Assembly (NCBI GenBank): GCA_903860975.1
Contig: CAIOSI010000040.1
Span: 1-64,000 of the forward strand
Direction of reading: 5' to 3'
DNA length: 64,000 nt
Source of the DNA: an uncultured Alphaproteobacteria bacterium
GTDB taxonomy: Bacteria; Pseudomonadota; Alphaproteobacteria; Caulobacterales; Caulobacteraceae
Each line of letters opens with the position of its first letter. The first letter of the stretch is position 1. A model generated the notes under the pieces. That model was not told the origin of the DNA and searched no databases. It worked only from the letters and a program-made list of their open reading frames with translations. Below, piece by piece: positions 1-9,260 of the stretch. A program made the translations under genes and the position numbers.

Positions 1-136
1 CCCTGCGCCGTCAGGACATCAACCTGCCGCAGCTTGGCGACGATCTCTTCGGGCTTGTGGTGCTTCCTTGCCATCGTTCCATCCATCCAAATGGTCCTCG
101 GACCAACATAAGGGATGGATCACTTCAAGGGGGTCA
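1..136 (-). mobile_element. IS3-family insertion sequence, partial: OrfA N-terminus (1..74) plus terminal region, truncated by window edge
   Basis: Reverse complement of 1..74 reads MARKHHKPEEIVAKLRQVDVLTAQG, typical IS3-family OrfA start; putative IS end TGACCCCCTTGAAG (rc of ~123..136) abuts a truncated SulP reading frame. Confidence 0.8.
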
Positions 137-378
137 GGCCATCGGCTCTGGACGGCCTCGACGCCCTCAACTTGCGCCTTAGCGGCGGGGGGGTGCTGTT
201 GCATCTTTCGGACGTGAAGGAACTGGTGATGGATCGCCTGCAGCGCTCATCATTCATCGAAGGTATCAGCGGGCGGGTCTTCCAGAACGCCTACGACGCC
301 TTCCGGGCCCTTGCACCGGCCGCCTGCGACAGTGGCAGCGCCGAAAGCGAAGACAATTTCGCAGGGGCGGGTATCTGA
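137..378 (+). pseudogene. C-terminal (STAS domain) fragment of a SulP-family anion/sulfate permease
   Basis: ALDGLDALNLRLSGGGVLLHLSDVKELVMDRLQRSSFIEGISGRVFQNAYDAFRALAP matches the SulP STAS C-terminus pattern; no upstream membrane domain, an IS end sits at its 5' side. Confidence 0.7.
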
Positions 379-403
379 AATTTCCGCCCCTCAGACGCGA
401 TCC

Positions 404-585
404 TCAGACACCAGGTGACGCGGAACCGGTTTCCATCGGGAGTTTGCGATCGCAGCTCCATTCCGACATGGAGCCATCGTAGACCGCCACGGACGGGTGG
501 CCGAGCCGTGTCCGTGCGAGCGCGTCCATCGTCGCGGAAATCCCGCCGCTGCAGTCGCAGATGACCCTCGCCCGCTCGAGCGCTC
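404..585 (-). pseudogene. C-terminal fragment of a rhodanese/thiosulfate sulfurtransferase
   Basis: Minus frame ERARVICDCSGGISATMDALARTRLGHPSVAVYDGSMSEWSCDRKLPMETG resembles the catalytic rhodanese C-terminus; rest of gene missing. Confidence 0.65.
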
Positions 586-749
586 CAACGCCTACACGTG
601 TTGGTAAATGCGCTGGTATCCGGCGTCCGAAATCACGAATCTCCCTCGAGAGTTCGAGTCTTGGCGGCCCCGCCACGCTGGCACAGCAACTCGTCTCTTC
701 TCCGAAACGACCCCGTCGAAACCCCACAACGCCGGGGCGTTCCGGTGAT

Positions 750-915
750 CCGCCGAGCCCTGGCCGCGGGGATGGTGGCGGAGCCGTGGATTCGATCTCT
801 GCTCGAGCGCAAACCCGCCCGAGCGGTCACCGTCGCCATGGCCAACAAGACGGCGCTCACAGCCTGGGCTGTGCTGACACGCGGTGAAGTCTACCAAGCA
901 CCAGCCATGGCCTAA
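750..915 (+). pseudogene. IS110-family-like transposase C-terminal fragment
   Basis: VAEPWIRSLLERKPARAVTVAMANKTALTAWAVLTRGEVYQAPA resembles the IS110 transposase C-terminus (LLERKP..VTVALANKMARTAWALL); no intact N-terminus. Confidence 0.6.
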
Positions 916-1563
916 TCAAGATCGCCGCGGCCCACGGCCGCAGCTCAGAACTGTAGGGGTACAAAAGGGTTGATGATGACGATCCGAACGCGGCCGCAGG
1001 CCAGGACACCCTCAGGTGCTGTCGCAGCTTCGTGCTCGATGGACGCAAAGCGACCTGATCAGCAGGCTCCATCAGGGCCAGCGGCCATCAGTGCCACGCC
1101 GACAGGCCGGAAAGATGACCGCACCCCGATAGATCGCAAATTCTTCCCAACCTTACCCTTGCCGCGCAGGTGCCGTGTAAATGAAACCTGCCGCGTTCAA
1201 TTTGCCAGGATGATCGTCACCAAGCTTCCAGCAGGATGGTCAGAGCGCGCGCTGGCCTCGATTGACGAACAAGTCCAAGACTCCTGGCTTTCCGGAGGGC
1301 ACTCAGTGTCACTAAAGTTGCAACTCGGAATCGAAATGACCCATCAGGGTCGCGCCCCTACTGAATGTCTCATGCTCATCGAGGCGCGCACGCGCCAACC
1401 GATGGGGGTCTGGGCCGTGGTGGGGCTGGCCCAGACGCTGGCGAGAACCGCAACCGTCGCGCGGCTTGCCGGCCTCAATTGAGGCGTTTGGAAGCGCCTT
1501 TCGTTGTTCGCCATGAGCCGCTCTGCGCGGCAATAGGAAGATCTCTGCTCACATGTTGGATGT

Positions 1564-3192
1564 TTGTCAGTGACCGCTACCACCCAGGCTGTGACCGGGC
1601 TCAAAACCGGCCCGCGTAATTCGTTTATCGGATCGATCGCTGAGGTTGAGGCCGCGATTTGGCTGATCGCGGCTTTCACGATTTTGCGTCTGGTTTCCAT
1701 TGGCTTGGTAGGATTGGGGGTGGATGAGACCTATTCCCTGGCCATCGCCCGTCACCTGCATCTGTCCTATTTCGATCATCCGCCGATGCATTTGTGGATT
1801 GTCCACGCGTTCAGCCCTGTCCTTGGATATGGCCGCCTTGCGCGGCTTCCGTTCATCTTTCTCTTTGTGGGCTCGTCGTGGCTTCTATTCGATCTGACGC
1901 GCCAGCTATTTGGCTCAAGGCCCGCGCTTTGGGCGCTGTTATCATTCAATCTTTGCGGCTTCTTCACAGTTGCAGCCAGCTCCTGGGTCTTGCCTGACGG
2001 CCCGTTGATTTTTTTCCTCCTGATGGGCGCAGTCGAGCTCTCGCGGTTGACCTTTCCTCGGAATGGCCAGGCGTCAGGTGTGACGTCGCAGACCTTCACC
2101 TGGCTGCGCATCGGTCTTTGGATCGGATTGGCAGGTCTTTCGAAGTACCAAGCGGTGATCTTCGGCCTCGGCGTCGCGTTGTTCCTCGTGAGCACGGTAA
2201 GCGGCCGAGCCTGGCTCAAGCAGCCGGGGCCTTACCTGGCATCGGTCCTGGCGGCGGCAGTCATCTCGCCAGTCATATTTTGGAACGCGCAAAACCAGTG
2301 GGCTTCGTTCGTCTTCCAAGGTGGCCGCGCGACGTCTTCGCACGGCGCGCGGCCTGGTGCGGTGCTGAGTGCGCTTGCGGGGCAAATGGTCCTGCTCCTG
2401 CCTTGGATGTTCGCGCCATTGGCCGTGGCTGCCCATGGCGCGGTGCGAGCCGGCCCAGCCGATCCGCGCCGCTGGCTCTGCGTCACGCTGGGCGTTCCGG
2501 GTGTTCTATTGTTCGCCTTGACGCCGATCTGGGGGCAGACGGCGCTTCCCCACTGGTCGATGCCGAGCTGGCTATTCCTGCTGCCTCTGTGTGGTGATTT
2601 ACTGGCCAGATCTGCGGAGCGTCATCGCTGGCCAAAAACCTTTGCGCTTCTGGTCACACTGCTGCTTTTCGCCCTCTGGGGGCTGCTGATCAGCGATGCT
2701 GCGACAGGCTGGTTCGGCGCGGCCTGGCCCAAGACCTTCACCAAAGGCGATCCGACCTTGGAGACTGTGGAATGGGGGCGCCTGCCGCGCTCGCCCGACG
2801 TGGCGGCACTGCTTGCGAAGCCTGGAAATTTCATCGTCTCGATGAAATGGAATGAGGCAGGCCGCATTGTTGCAGCCGTGAGTGATCAGTTTCCGGTCGT
2901 GGTGCTGTCAAACGATCCGCGGGGCTTTGCAGACAACCTTTCGCTCACGCCGCGCACCGGACATGACGCCCTCATCGTGGTGAAGCGTGAAGACCTGAAG
3001 GATGGCCTTGGCCGCGCGAGGAAGTGCTTTGAGAAGGTGGAGCCTCTTCAGGTCATGACTGTTGGTCGTCTGAGGCGATCCGAGATGCAGCTCTATCTTT
3101 TTGCCGGCCGCCGCTTCTTGCCCGCGTGTAGCCAGATTGGTGACCGCAGTCCTGAAGCTCGCAGTCAGTCGGCGGCGCTTAAGGCTTCTTAG
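1564..3192 (+). CDS. Glycosyltransferase family 39 (ArnT/PMT-like) membrane protein
   Basis: 542 aa, multiple TM segments, early GVDETYSLAIARHLHLSYFDHPPMHLWIVHA acceptor/catalytic-loop motif typical of GT-C family 39. Confidence 0.8.
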   Translation: MSVTATTQAVTGLKTGPRNSFIGSIAEVEAAIWLIAAFTILRLVSIGLVGLGVDETYSLAIARHLHLSYFDHPPMHLWIVHAFSPVLGYGRLARLPFIFLFVGSSWLLFDLTRQLFGSRPALWALLSFNLCGFFTVAASSWVLPDGPLIFFLLMGAVELSRLTFPRNGQASGVTSQTFTWLRIGLWIGLAGLSKYQAVIFGLGVALFLVSTVSGRAWLKQPGPYLASVLAAAVISPVIFWNAQNQWASFVFQGGRATSSHGARPGAVLSALAGQMVLLLPWMFAPLAVAAHGAVRAGPADPRRWLCVTLGVPGVLLFALTPIWGQTALPHWSMPSWLFLLPLCGDLLARSAERHRWPKTFALLVTLLLFALWGLLISDAATGWFGAAWPKTFTKGDPTLETVEWGRLPRSPDVAALLAKPGNFIVSMKWNEAGRIVAAVSDQFPVVVLSNDPRGFADNLSLTPRTGHDALIVVKREDLKDGLGRARKCFEKVEPLQVMTVGRLRRSEMQLYLFAGRRFLPACSQIGDRSPEARSQSAALKAS

Positions 3193-3199
3193 GCCGCCC

Positions 3200-3769
3200 T
3201 TATCGACGCTGGGCCGGCCGAGGAGATTTCGACACGGGAGATGGGCATTCCTCGCTCAGCCGGTGGGCTGAAGTTGTTCCGACGCCCGACAGCGCCAGCC
3301 CCGCGATGCGCGTGCGTAAGTGCGCCGTGAGTTGGAACGCGGTGGGCCCATAGGTCCCCTGGGCGGTGATCTCGGCCACCTGTCCGTGCTTCTCCACACA
3401 CGTCCCCTCTAATGAAAGGCGACCGTCGTTGGCTTCGCGCACCGGGTAAGTGCAGGCGTAGTGTGCATTGCTCGGACCTTGAAGCACGCCGGAGACGTCG
3501 GCAGCTGTGAAGCACTTTCGGTCGACGGATTTGAAAGAGATGACGAAGGTCCAGGTGTTGGATAGCTCCCAATATCCCGGAAGCGGCGGAGCATCGGCTG
3601 CATGCACTTGGCGACTGCAGATTAGGGCTGCAAAAGCTTGCGATGCCACGGCAAAAACCCTGGATATTCTCAATCTGTCCTCTCGTGCGCCCAAAGACCC
3701 AAAGCCAATCTGGTCACCGCTGCTCAGGGATGGTTTTACAAGATCGACGGCGGCTTTGAATAGCACCAC
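3200..3769 (-). CDS. DUF3617-like exported protein
   Basis: GYWELSNTW...DRKCFTAADVSGVLQGP...YACTYPV...EC; Cys spacing and layout of DUF3617. Confidence 0.55.
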   Translation of the reverse strand: MVLFKAAVDLVKPSLSSGDQIGFGSLGAREDRLRISRVFAVASQAFAALICSRQVHAADAPPLPGYWELSNTWTFVISFKSVDRKCFTAADVSGVLQGPSNAHYACTYPVREANDGRLSLEGTCVEKHGQVAEITAQGTYGPTAFQLTAHLRTRIAGLALSGVGTTSAHRLSEECPSPVSKSPRPAQRR

Positions 3770-3936
3770 ATCGCGGGCACCTTAAGGTGCGGGCAATGGT
3801 GTTTTAGGTTGAGATGCAACCTGATCGCCCCGTTCGCGCCGCAGATCGTGGATGTTCAGCGCTTAAGCTAAACCAGGCCGTGAGACACCACCAGGTTCTG
3901 CCGGCCCATAATTTTTAGACGTTCGCTGGGCACGAC

Positions 3937-6306
3937 TTAGTGAGGTCGCGCCGTAGCTTTTAGATCGTCGAGATAGTTGGAAAGCTCGCCAACCCATCGG
4001 CGCGACATGGCCGCGTCCGATAGGTCCGCCGACTGCTCAAGTCCGGCGCCGATATCGGTAATCATCTGAAAGCCAAAACCGCCGCCTGACCCACGCAGAT
4101 TGTGTCCAAGGATCGTGACAGCTTCAAAGTCGTCACAGTCGAGCGCCGCCAGCAAGGCGATCACATTCAACCGACAATTTTCCAGATAGGCCGGCGTTCT
4201 CTCAATCACCCGGCTGGCGGCCCGAGAGACGCTGAGATTTGGCGCCGTGGCCGGGGCAGACAAGGTCTTGACCCTCGAGTGATCCCTGATCGCCTGCAGT
4301 AGCACGTCTTGTTTGATCGGCTTGGTGAGATAGGCGGTGCACCCGGCGGCGAGGCAGCTCTCCCGGTCACCCTTCAACGCCGAGGCCGTCAGCGCGATGA
4401 TCGGCGTCATTGGGCAATCGTTGGCCTTCTCCCAGGCCCTTATCGTGCGCGTCGCCGTCAGACCGTCCATCGCCGGCATCTGGCGGTCCATGAGCACAAG
4501 GTCGTAGCAGCCTGCCTTGAACATCTCGCACGCCAGCACGCCGGTCTCGGCCACATCAACCCGGTAGGGCGTATCCTCGAGGTAGGCGAGCGCGATCGTG
4601 CAGTTGTCGGGGGAGTCCTCGGCCATGAGGATGCGCAGGGGATGAAGCGCGGCTTCCGAACCGGCGCCGACGGGGGCCGCGATCGGTCGCTCGCGCTTGA
4701 CCGAAACCTCGAAGGGCACGGCGAACGCAAAAAGGCTGCCCGCGTCGACCTGGCTCTGCACCCAGATGCGTCCGCCCATGAGCTCGACCAGCCGCCGCGA
4801 GATCGTGAGCCCAAGGCCCGAACCGCCGAACCGTCGAGTGGTCGAGGAGTCAGCTTGGGTGAAGCGTTCGAAAACGCGATCCAACTTGTCGTCTGAGATG
4901 CCGATTCCGGTGTCGGTAACCGTAAAGCGCAGGGCGGTTGGGACCGTTACGTCTCCGTCGGGGCCCACAGTGAGGCAGACCCGACCTGACTCCGTAAATT
5001 TGATGGCGTTACCCAACAGGTTCAGCAGCACTTGGCGTAGCCGCGTGGGGTCGCCCATCAGGTCGTTGCTTACCCCCTGCGCGATCTCGCAGACCAGCGC
5101 CAGGGATTTTTCATGCGCCCGGGGCGCGACCATCTCCATCACCTTCTCCAGATGGTCGCTCAGCGAAAAATGAGTCCGCTCGAGATCAAGCTGCGAGGCC
5201 TCTACCTTGGAGAGGTCAAGAATGTCGTTAATCAGGTTGAGCAGATTGTCGCCCGAGCGGCGGAAGATTTGAATATATCTGTCCTGCTCCGGCGTCAGTT
5301 GAGTTTTCGCCAGTAGATCGGCGATCCCCATGATTGCATTCATTGGCGTGCGGATCTCGTGGCTCATGCTGGCCAGGAAGTCCGACTTGGTGCGACTGGC
5401 GCTCTCAGCGGCTGCCTTAGCCAGCTGTAGTTCGACCTGGACGCGCTTGGCCTCGGTAATGTCGCGGGCGGCCGCAAAGACGCCCTTCAGGTTGCGGTGG
5501 CGGTCATAGAAGGTGGTGGCATTGTAGGAAACCACGGTCTGTTTGCCGTCTAGGGCACGCGCGGTGAGCTCGTAGTCGGTGATCGACTTCTCGGCGAGCA
5601 CCCGTTTGATCCCGGCCTCGGCGCGGTTGGGATCGGTGAAGCAGTCCTTGAACGGCGCCCCGATCAGTTCGTCGCGAGTGCAGCCGGTCAGGGCCTCCAT
5701 TTGCTTATTCACATCGGTGATGATGCCCATGGGATCGGTGGTCATCAGGGCGTCGATGTTCGATTCGATCAGCGAGCGCGTGTAGAATTGTTGATCACGC
5801 AGCCGCTGGTCGGAAGCCTTCTGCTCCTCCTCGACCAGCTTTCGCGCGGTGTTGTCAGTGCCGATCAGCAGGTATCCGATGATCGCACCCGACACGTCTC
5901 GCAACGCCGTCACAGACACCACCGCTGGAAGCCGGGTCCCGTCTTTGCGGATATAAGTCAGCTCATAGATGTCCTCGATGCCACGAGAGGCCTTGAACAC
6001 AAGCGCTTCGAAGCCGGGCGTGATCGGTGTGCCCAGCTCAGCGCTAAGCGCCTCTGCCCGGGAAATCAGTTCCTGCGGATCGGAAATGTCGGCCGGAGTG
6101 ATGGTGTTCATCACCTCGGACGCTGCGTAACCGAGCATCCGCTCGGCGCCGACGTTGAAGATCTGGATCACACCTTTGGCGTCGGTGGCGATCGAGGAGA
6201 AGTTCGCGCTATTGAATATTGCGCTCTGCAGCGCGCCAGTCTTCACTATGGGCTCTTCCGACTGACGTGCGCGATCGGCTTCAAAATTCTCGGCCGTCGG
6301 GAGCAC
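3937..6306 (-). CDS. PAS-PAS hybrid sensor histidine kinase with receiver and Hpt-like domains
   Basis: H-box FLASMSHEIRTPMNAIMG, HATPase GLTISRRLVELMGG, receiver LVLMDRQMPAMDGL, C-terminal HNLRGSGGGFG. Confidence 0.93.
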   Translation of the reverse strand: MLPTAENFEADRARQSEEPIVKTGALQSAIFNSANFSSIATDAKGVIQIFNVGAERMLGYAASEVMNTITPADISDPQELISRAEALSAELGTPITPGFEALVFKASRGIEDIYELTYIRKDGTRLPAVVSVTALRDVSGAIIGYLLIGTDNTARKLVEEEQKASDQRLRDQQFYTRSLIESNIDALMTTDPMGIITDVNKQMEALTGCTRDELIGAPFKDCFTDPNRAEAGIKRVLAEKSITDYELTARALDGKQTVVSYNATTFYDRHRNLKGVFAAARDITEAKRVQVELQLAKAAAESASRTKSDFLASMSHEIRTPMNAIMGIADLLAKTQLTPEQDRYIQIFRRSGDNLLNLINDILDLSKVEASQLDLERTHFSLSDHLEKVMEMVAPRAHEKSLALVCEIAQGVSNDLMGDPTRLRQVLLNLLGNAIKFTESGRVCLTVGPDGDVTVPTALRFTVTDTGIGISDDKLDRVFERFTQADSSTTRRFGGSGLGLTISRRLVELMGGRIWVQSQVDAGSLFAFAVPFEVSVKRERPIAAPVGAGSEAALHPLRILMAEDSPDNCTIALAYLEDTPYRVDVAETGVLACEMFKAGCYDLVLMDRQMPAMDGLTATRTIRAWEKANDCPMTPIIALTASALKGDRESCLAAGCTAYLTKPIKQDVLLQAIRDHSRVKTLSAPATAPNLSVSRAASRVIERTPAYLENCRLNVIALLAALDCDDFEAVTILGHNLRGSGGGFGFQMITDIGAGLEQSADLSDAAMSRRWVGELSNYLDDLKATARPH

Positions 6307-6396
6307 CTGGTCCGTCTCTGTGTCGGAAATGTCGATCGGATATCCTGACTAGACAAACCCGCTCACGATCAGGCGCGCGCTAATTAACGGAGTGCC

Positions 6397-6759
6397 TCAG
6401 CTGAGAAGTTGTTCCAGGGACGCCCCTAATTGTTCTGTGGAATAAGGCTTTAGGAGGAATTGGCCGCCCGGTACAAATCGATCCGCGATATCTGCCCTAA
6501 GTGGCGTGCCGGAGGTGTAGAGCACGCGCAGGTGAGGCTGTAGTGTGATCGCCTGGCTGGCGACAGCGAGGCCGCCAAATGGCAATGCGCTCAGACGCAT
6601 GTCTACGAAGAGCGCGTCAATCTTCTCTGTCGCCGATATGTGAGCGATGGCTTGGGCAAAATCGCAGGCGATCAAGGTGGTGTGTCCCAGATCTTCCATC
6701 GTCCATTCGGCAGCCTGCCGAATGAATATCTCGTCTTCGACGATCAAAACCAAAGCCAT
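6397..6759 (-). CDS. Single-domain response regulator
   Basis: 120 aa, VLIVEDEIFIR...ALFVDMRL...LYTSGT...LLKPYS receiver layout; upstream of and co-directional with the hybrid kinase. Confidence 0.88.
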   Translation of the reverse strand: MALVLIVEDEIFIRQAAEWTMEDLGHTTLIACDFAQAIAHISATEKIDALFVDMRLSALPFGGLAVASQAITLQPHLRVLYTSGTPLRADIADRFVPGGQFLLKPYSTEQLGASLEQLLS

Positions 6760-7450
6760 AATTATGCATTCTTAATCTTGAGCATATTGGATCGTTTTTT
6801 CGAAATATTTAGAAACGTCTTTTGCGCATAAACGAGGTGATGTGCTGCGAATAATTCTAGATCAAAACAGGTTATTACACATGAATTGTTCTCGAAATCT
6901 GCATCTAACGTCGACTAGATAACGTGAATAATAATGCGCTCTAAAATCTTGCGTAGCTATGACGATCTGGCGTGGGCTGGAGATCGGCCCCCAAACGCAA
7001 CGCCCGTTCAATTCCAGGCCAAAGGTCAGACGATGTCGGCATAAGCGCGGGACCGGAAGGCCGACCCCAAAGTCTTGGTTCGGGAATTATCTTAGTGGTA
7101 TGCGCGTCGCTGGGATTGCCAAGCTCCGCCGGGCGCAAGCTTGAGTTGCGGCGATCGCACGAGCGACGTGCGCGATGTCATAAACGGCTGGAAGACGACG
7201 GCTTTGCCGTCCATTTGTGTCCCAACGTGGACAATGTGCGGGATCATTCACCGACAATTGGCGCATGTCAGCCTGGAGCAATGGAACGCTTGCCGTGCAC
7301 TGCCCCCCCCATGCCAGCGGTTTATTTCGACGACACCAACACATTGCTGAGCGACGTGCCCGACGAGAGCGGCAAAATAAGGATTGTCCGGACGCCCGGG
7401 CGCAGGAACTGACTGGCTCGCGTGGCCGCGTCGAATGATGAGGGAAGAAC

Positions 7451-8803
7451 ATGCCCGACACCGTGGCTCCGCATCCTGCGGTCGCAAACGATGAACCGCC
7501 GGCCGGCCGGCTGCTCAGAACGTGGTGGCGATTAATGGATGTTCGGGTCGGGCTCGTCCCTGCACCGGTGTTTGTCACGGTCATCGCGCTTACGGCCTAC
7601 TTTGTCAGTCAGGGCAAAGTCCCCTCGGACATTTTGATGAACATCGCCGTTTTGGCCGTCGGCGGCTTTGCCTGCGCTGAGGTCGGCAAGCGCCTGCCGG
7701 TGATCCGCAACATCGGGGCCGGAGCGATCTTTGCGACCTTCATTCCGTCCTATCTCGTTTTCGCTCACGCGCTCCCTGCGCCGCTCGTGATCTCGATCAC
7801 GAGCTTCACCAAGCAGAGCAACTTTCTCTATCTGTTTATCTGCTCGATCGTTGTGGGCTCCATACTGGGTATGGATCGCCGCCTACTCGTGGGCGGTTTC
7901 CTGAAGATCTTTGTGCCCTTGGTGCTGGGCTCGTTGATTGCCGGCGCAGTCGGCTGCGCAGTCGGCTCGGCGCTGGGGCTTGGCTTGCACCATACCCTCT
8001 TTAACATTGTCATTCCGATCATGGCTGGGGGTGTGGGCGAAGGTGCAATGCCGCTATCCATCGGCTATGGCCTGATCAGCCACCAGCCGCAGGGCGACCT
8101 TTTCGCCGAAATTCTACCGTCGGTGATGCTTGGTAGCCTCACGGCGATCATCATTGCGGGCGGCCTAAATTATCTAGGTAAGCTTCGCCCCGATCTTACG
8201 GGTGAGGGTCGGCTTCAAATCGGTGAAAACGACGTCGAGCTATCTGGCGACCCGGCGGTGAGGCCTCGCCCGGCCGCCGAGGTTCTTGCCGGTGCAACGA
8301 TCCTGGCGGTGACCCTCTACCTGCTGGGTACAGTCGCCCAGAAACTCTGGGATTTCCCCGCGCCTGTGGTGATGCTGCTGCTAACCGTAATCCTGAAGCT
8401 CGGCAGATTGGTCTCGCCCGACCTCGAACAAGGGGCCTACGGTCTCTACCAATTCTTCCGCACCGCGGTGACCTATCCGCTGCTGTTTGCGATCGGCGTG
8501 GCCATGACGCCTTGGGATAAGTTGATCGCCGCGTTCAACGCATCAACTCTGATCACCATCGTCGCCACCGTGTCGACCCTGATCGGGACGGGCTTTCTGC
8601 TGGCCCGGTTCCTGAAGATGCATCCGATCGATGTGGCGATCGTCAACGCGTGCCACTCTGGCCAGGGCGGTACGGGCGACGTGGCGATCCTGACCGCCGC
8701 CAACCGGCTGCAGTTGATGCCTTTCGCACAGATCGCCACGCGCATCGGCGGCGCGATTACGGTGACGTTGGCGCTGATCGCTTTTAGGGCCTTCGCGGGA
8801 TGA
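7451..8803 (+). CDS. 2-hydroxycarboxylate transporter family (CitS-like Na+/citrate or malate symporter)
   Basis: MAGGVGEGAMPLSIGYG and CHSGQGGTGDVAILTAANRLQLMPFAQIATRIGGA reentrant-loop GGxG motifs. Confidence 0.88.
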   Translation: MPDTVAPHPAVANDEPPAGRLLRTWWRLMDVRVGLVPAPVFVTVIALTAYFVSQGKVPSDILMNIAVLAVGGFACAEVGKRLPVIRNIGAGAIFATFIPSYLVFAHALPAPLVISITSFTKQSNFLYLFICSIVVGSILGMDRRLLVGGFLKIFVPLVLGSLIAGAVGCAVGSALGLGLHHTLFNIVIPIMAGGVGEGAMPLSIGYGLISHQPQGDLFAEILPSVMLGSLTAIIIAGGLNYLGKLRPDLTGEGRLQIGENDVELSGDPAVRPRPAAEVLAGATILAVTLYLLGTVAQKLWDFPAPVVMLLLTVILKLGRLVSPDLEQGAYGLYQFFRTAVTYPLLFAIGVAMTPWDKLIAAFNASTLITIVATVSTLIGTGFLLARFLKMHPIDVAIVNACHSGQGGTGDVAILTAANRLQLMPFAQIATRIGGAITVTLALIAFRAFAG

Positions 8804-9260
8804 TCGGGCAGATAGACCGATCCCCAATCATCGGGGCCGTTCGGTGGCCCGACCTGTTGAAGAGCTGCGAACGCCCCGGCCAGAACGCGTAGCGCCGCCT
8901 GTCGCAAGCGCGATAAGAGGCCTCGAACTGTCGCAGACCTTTTTCCCTGCGCCGCTCCGCGCACTTTAATTTTACTCTGAAGGGTTCGACCACGCAGACT
9001 TCACGATGGCAGGGCGCGCACCGGGCGGCGCGCATGCCCCTTCGGTATCGACCCGTCGTGATGGCGGCCAACAAGGCCCGCAGGGCTGATGTCGGCGCGG
9101 TTTAACCCGATGCGACACTCCAGAGTTTGAGCCAGCCCTCGAAAATGACGGCCGCTTCCGCCGCCATCAGCTGCGTTCGCCAGCCCAGCAGGGCTGAGCC
9201 TCGATGGAGGAGGGTGCGCCTGGCTGGCGACGTCAGGAACCGTAAATGAGGCCGCCGCCA

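Noticed and set aside
970-1482. 170-aa plus-strand ORF as a real gene
   Set aside because: No recognised family and flanked by IS remnants; cannot separate it from chance ORF
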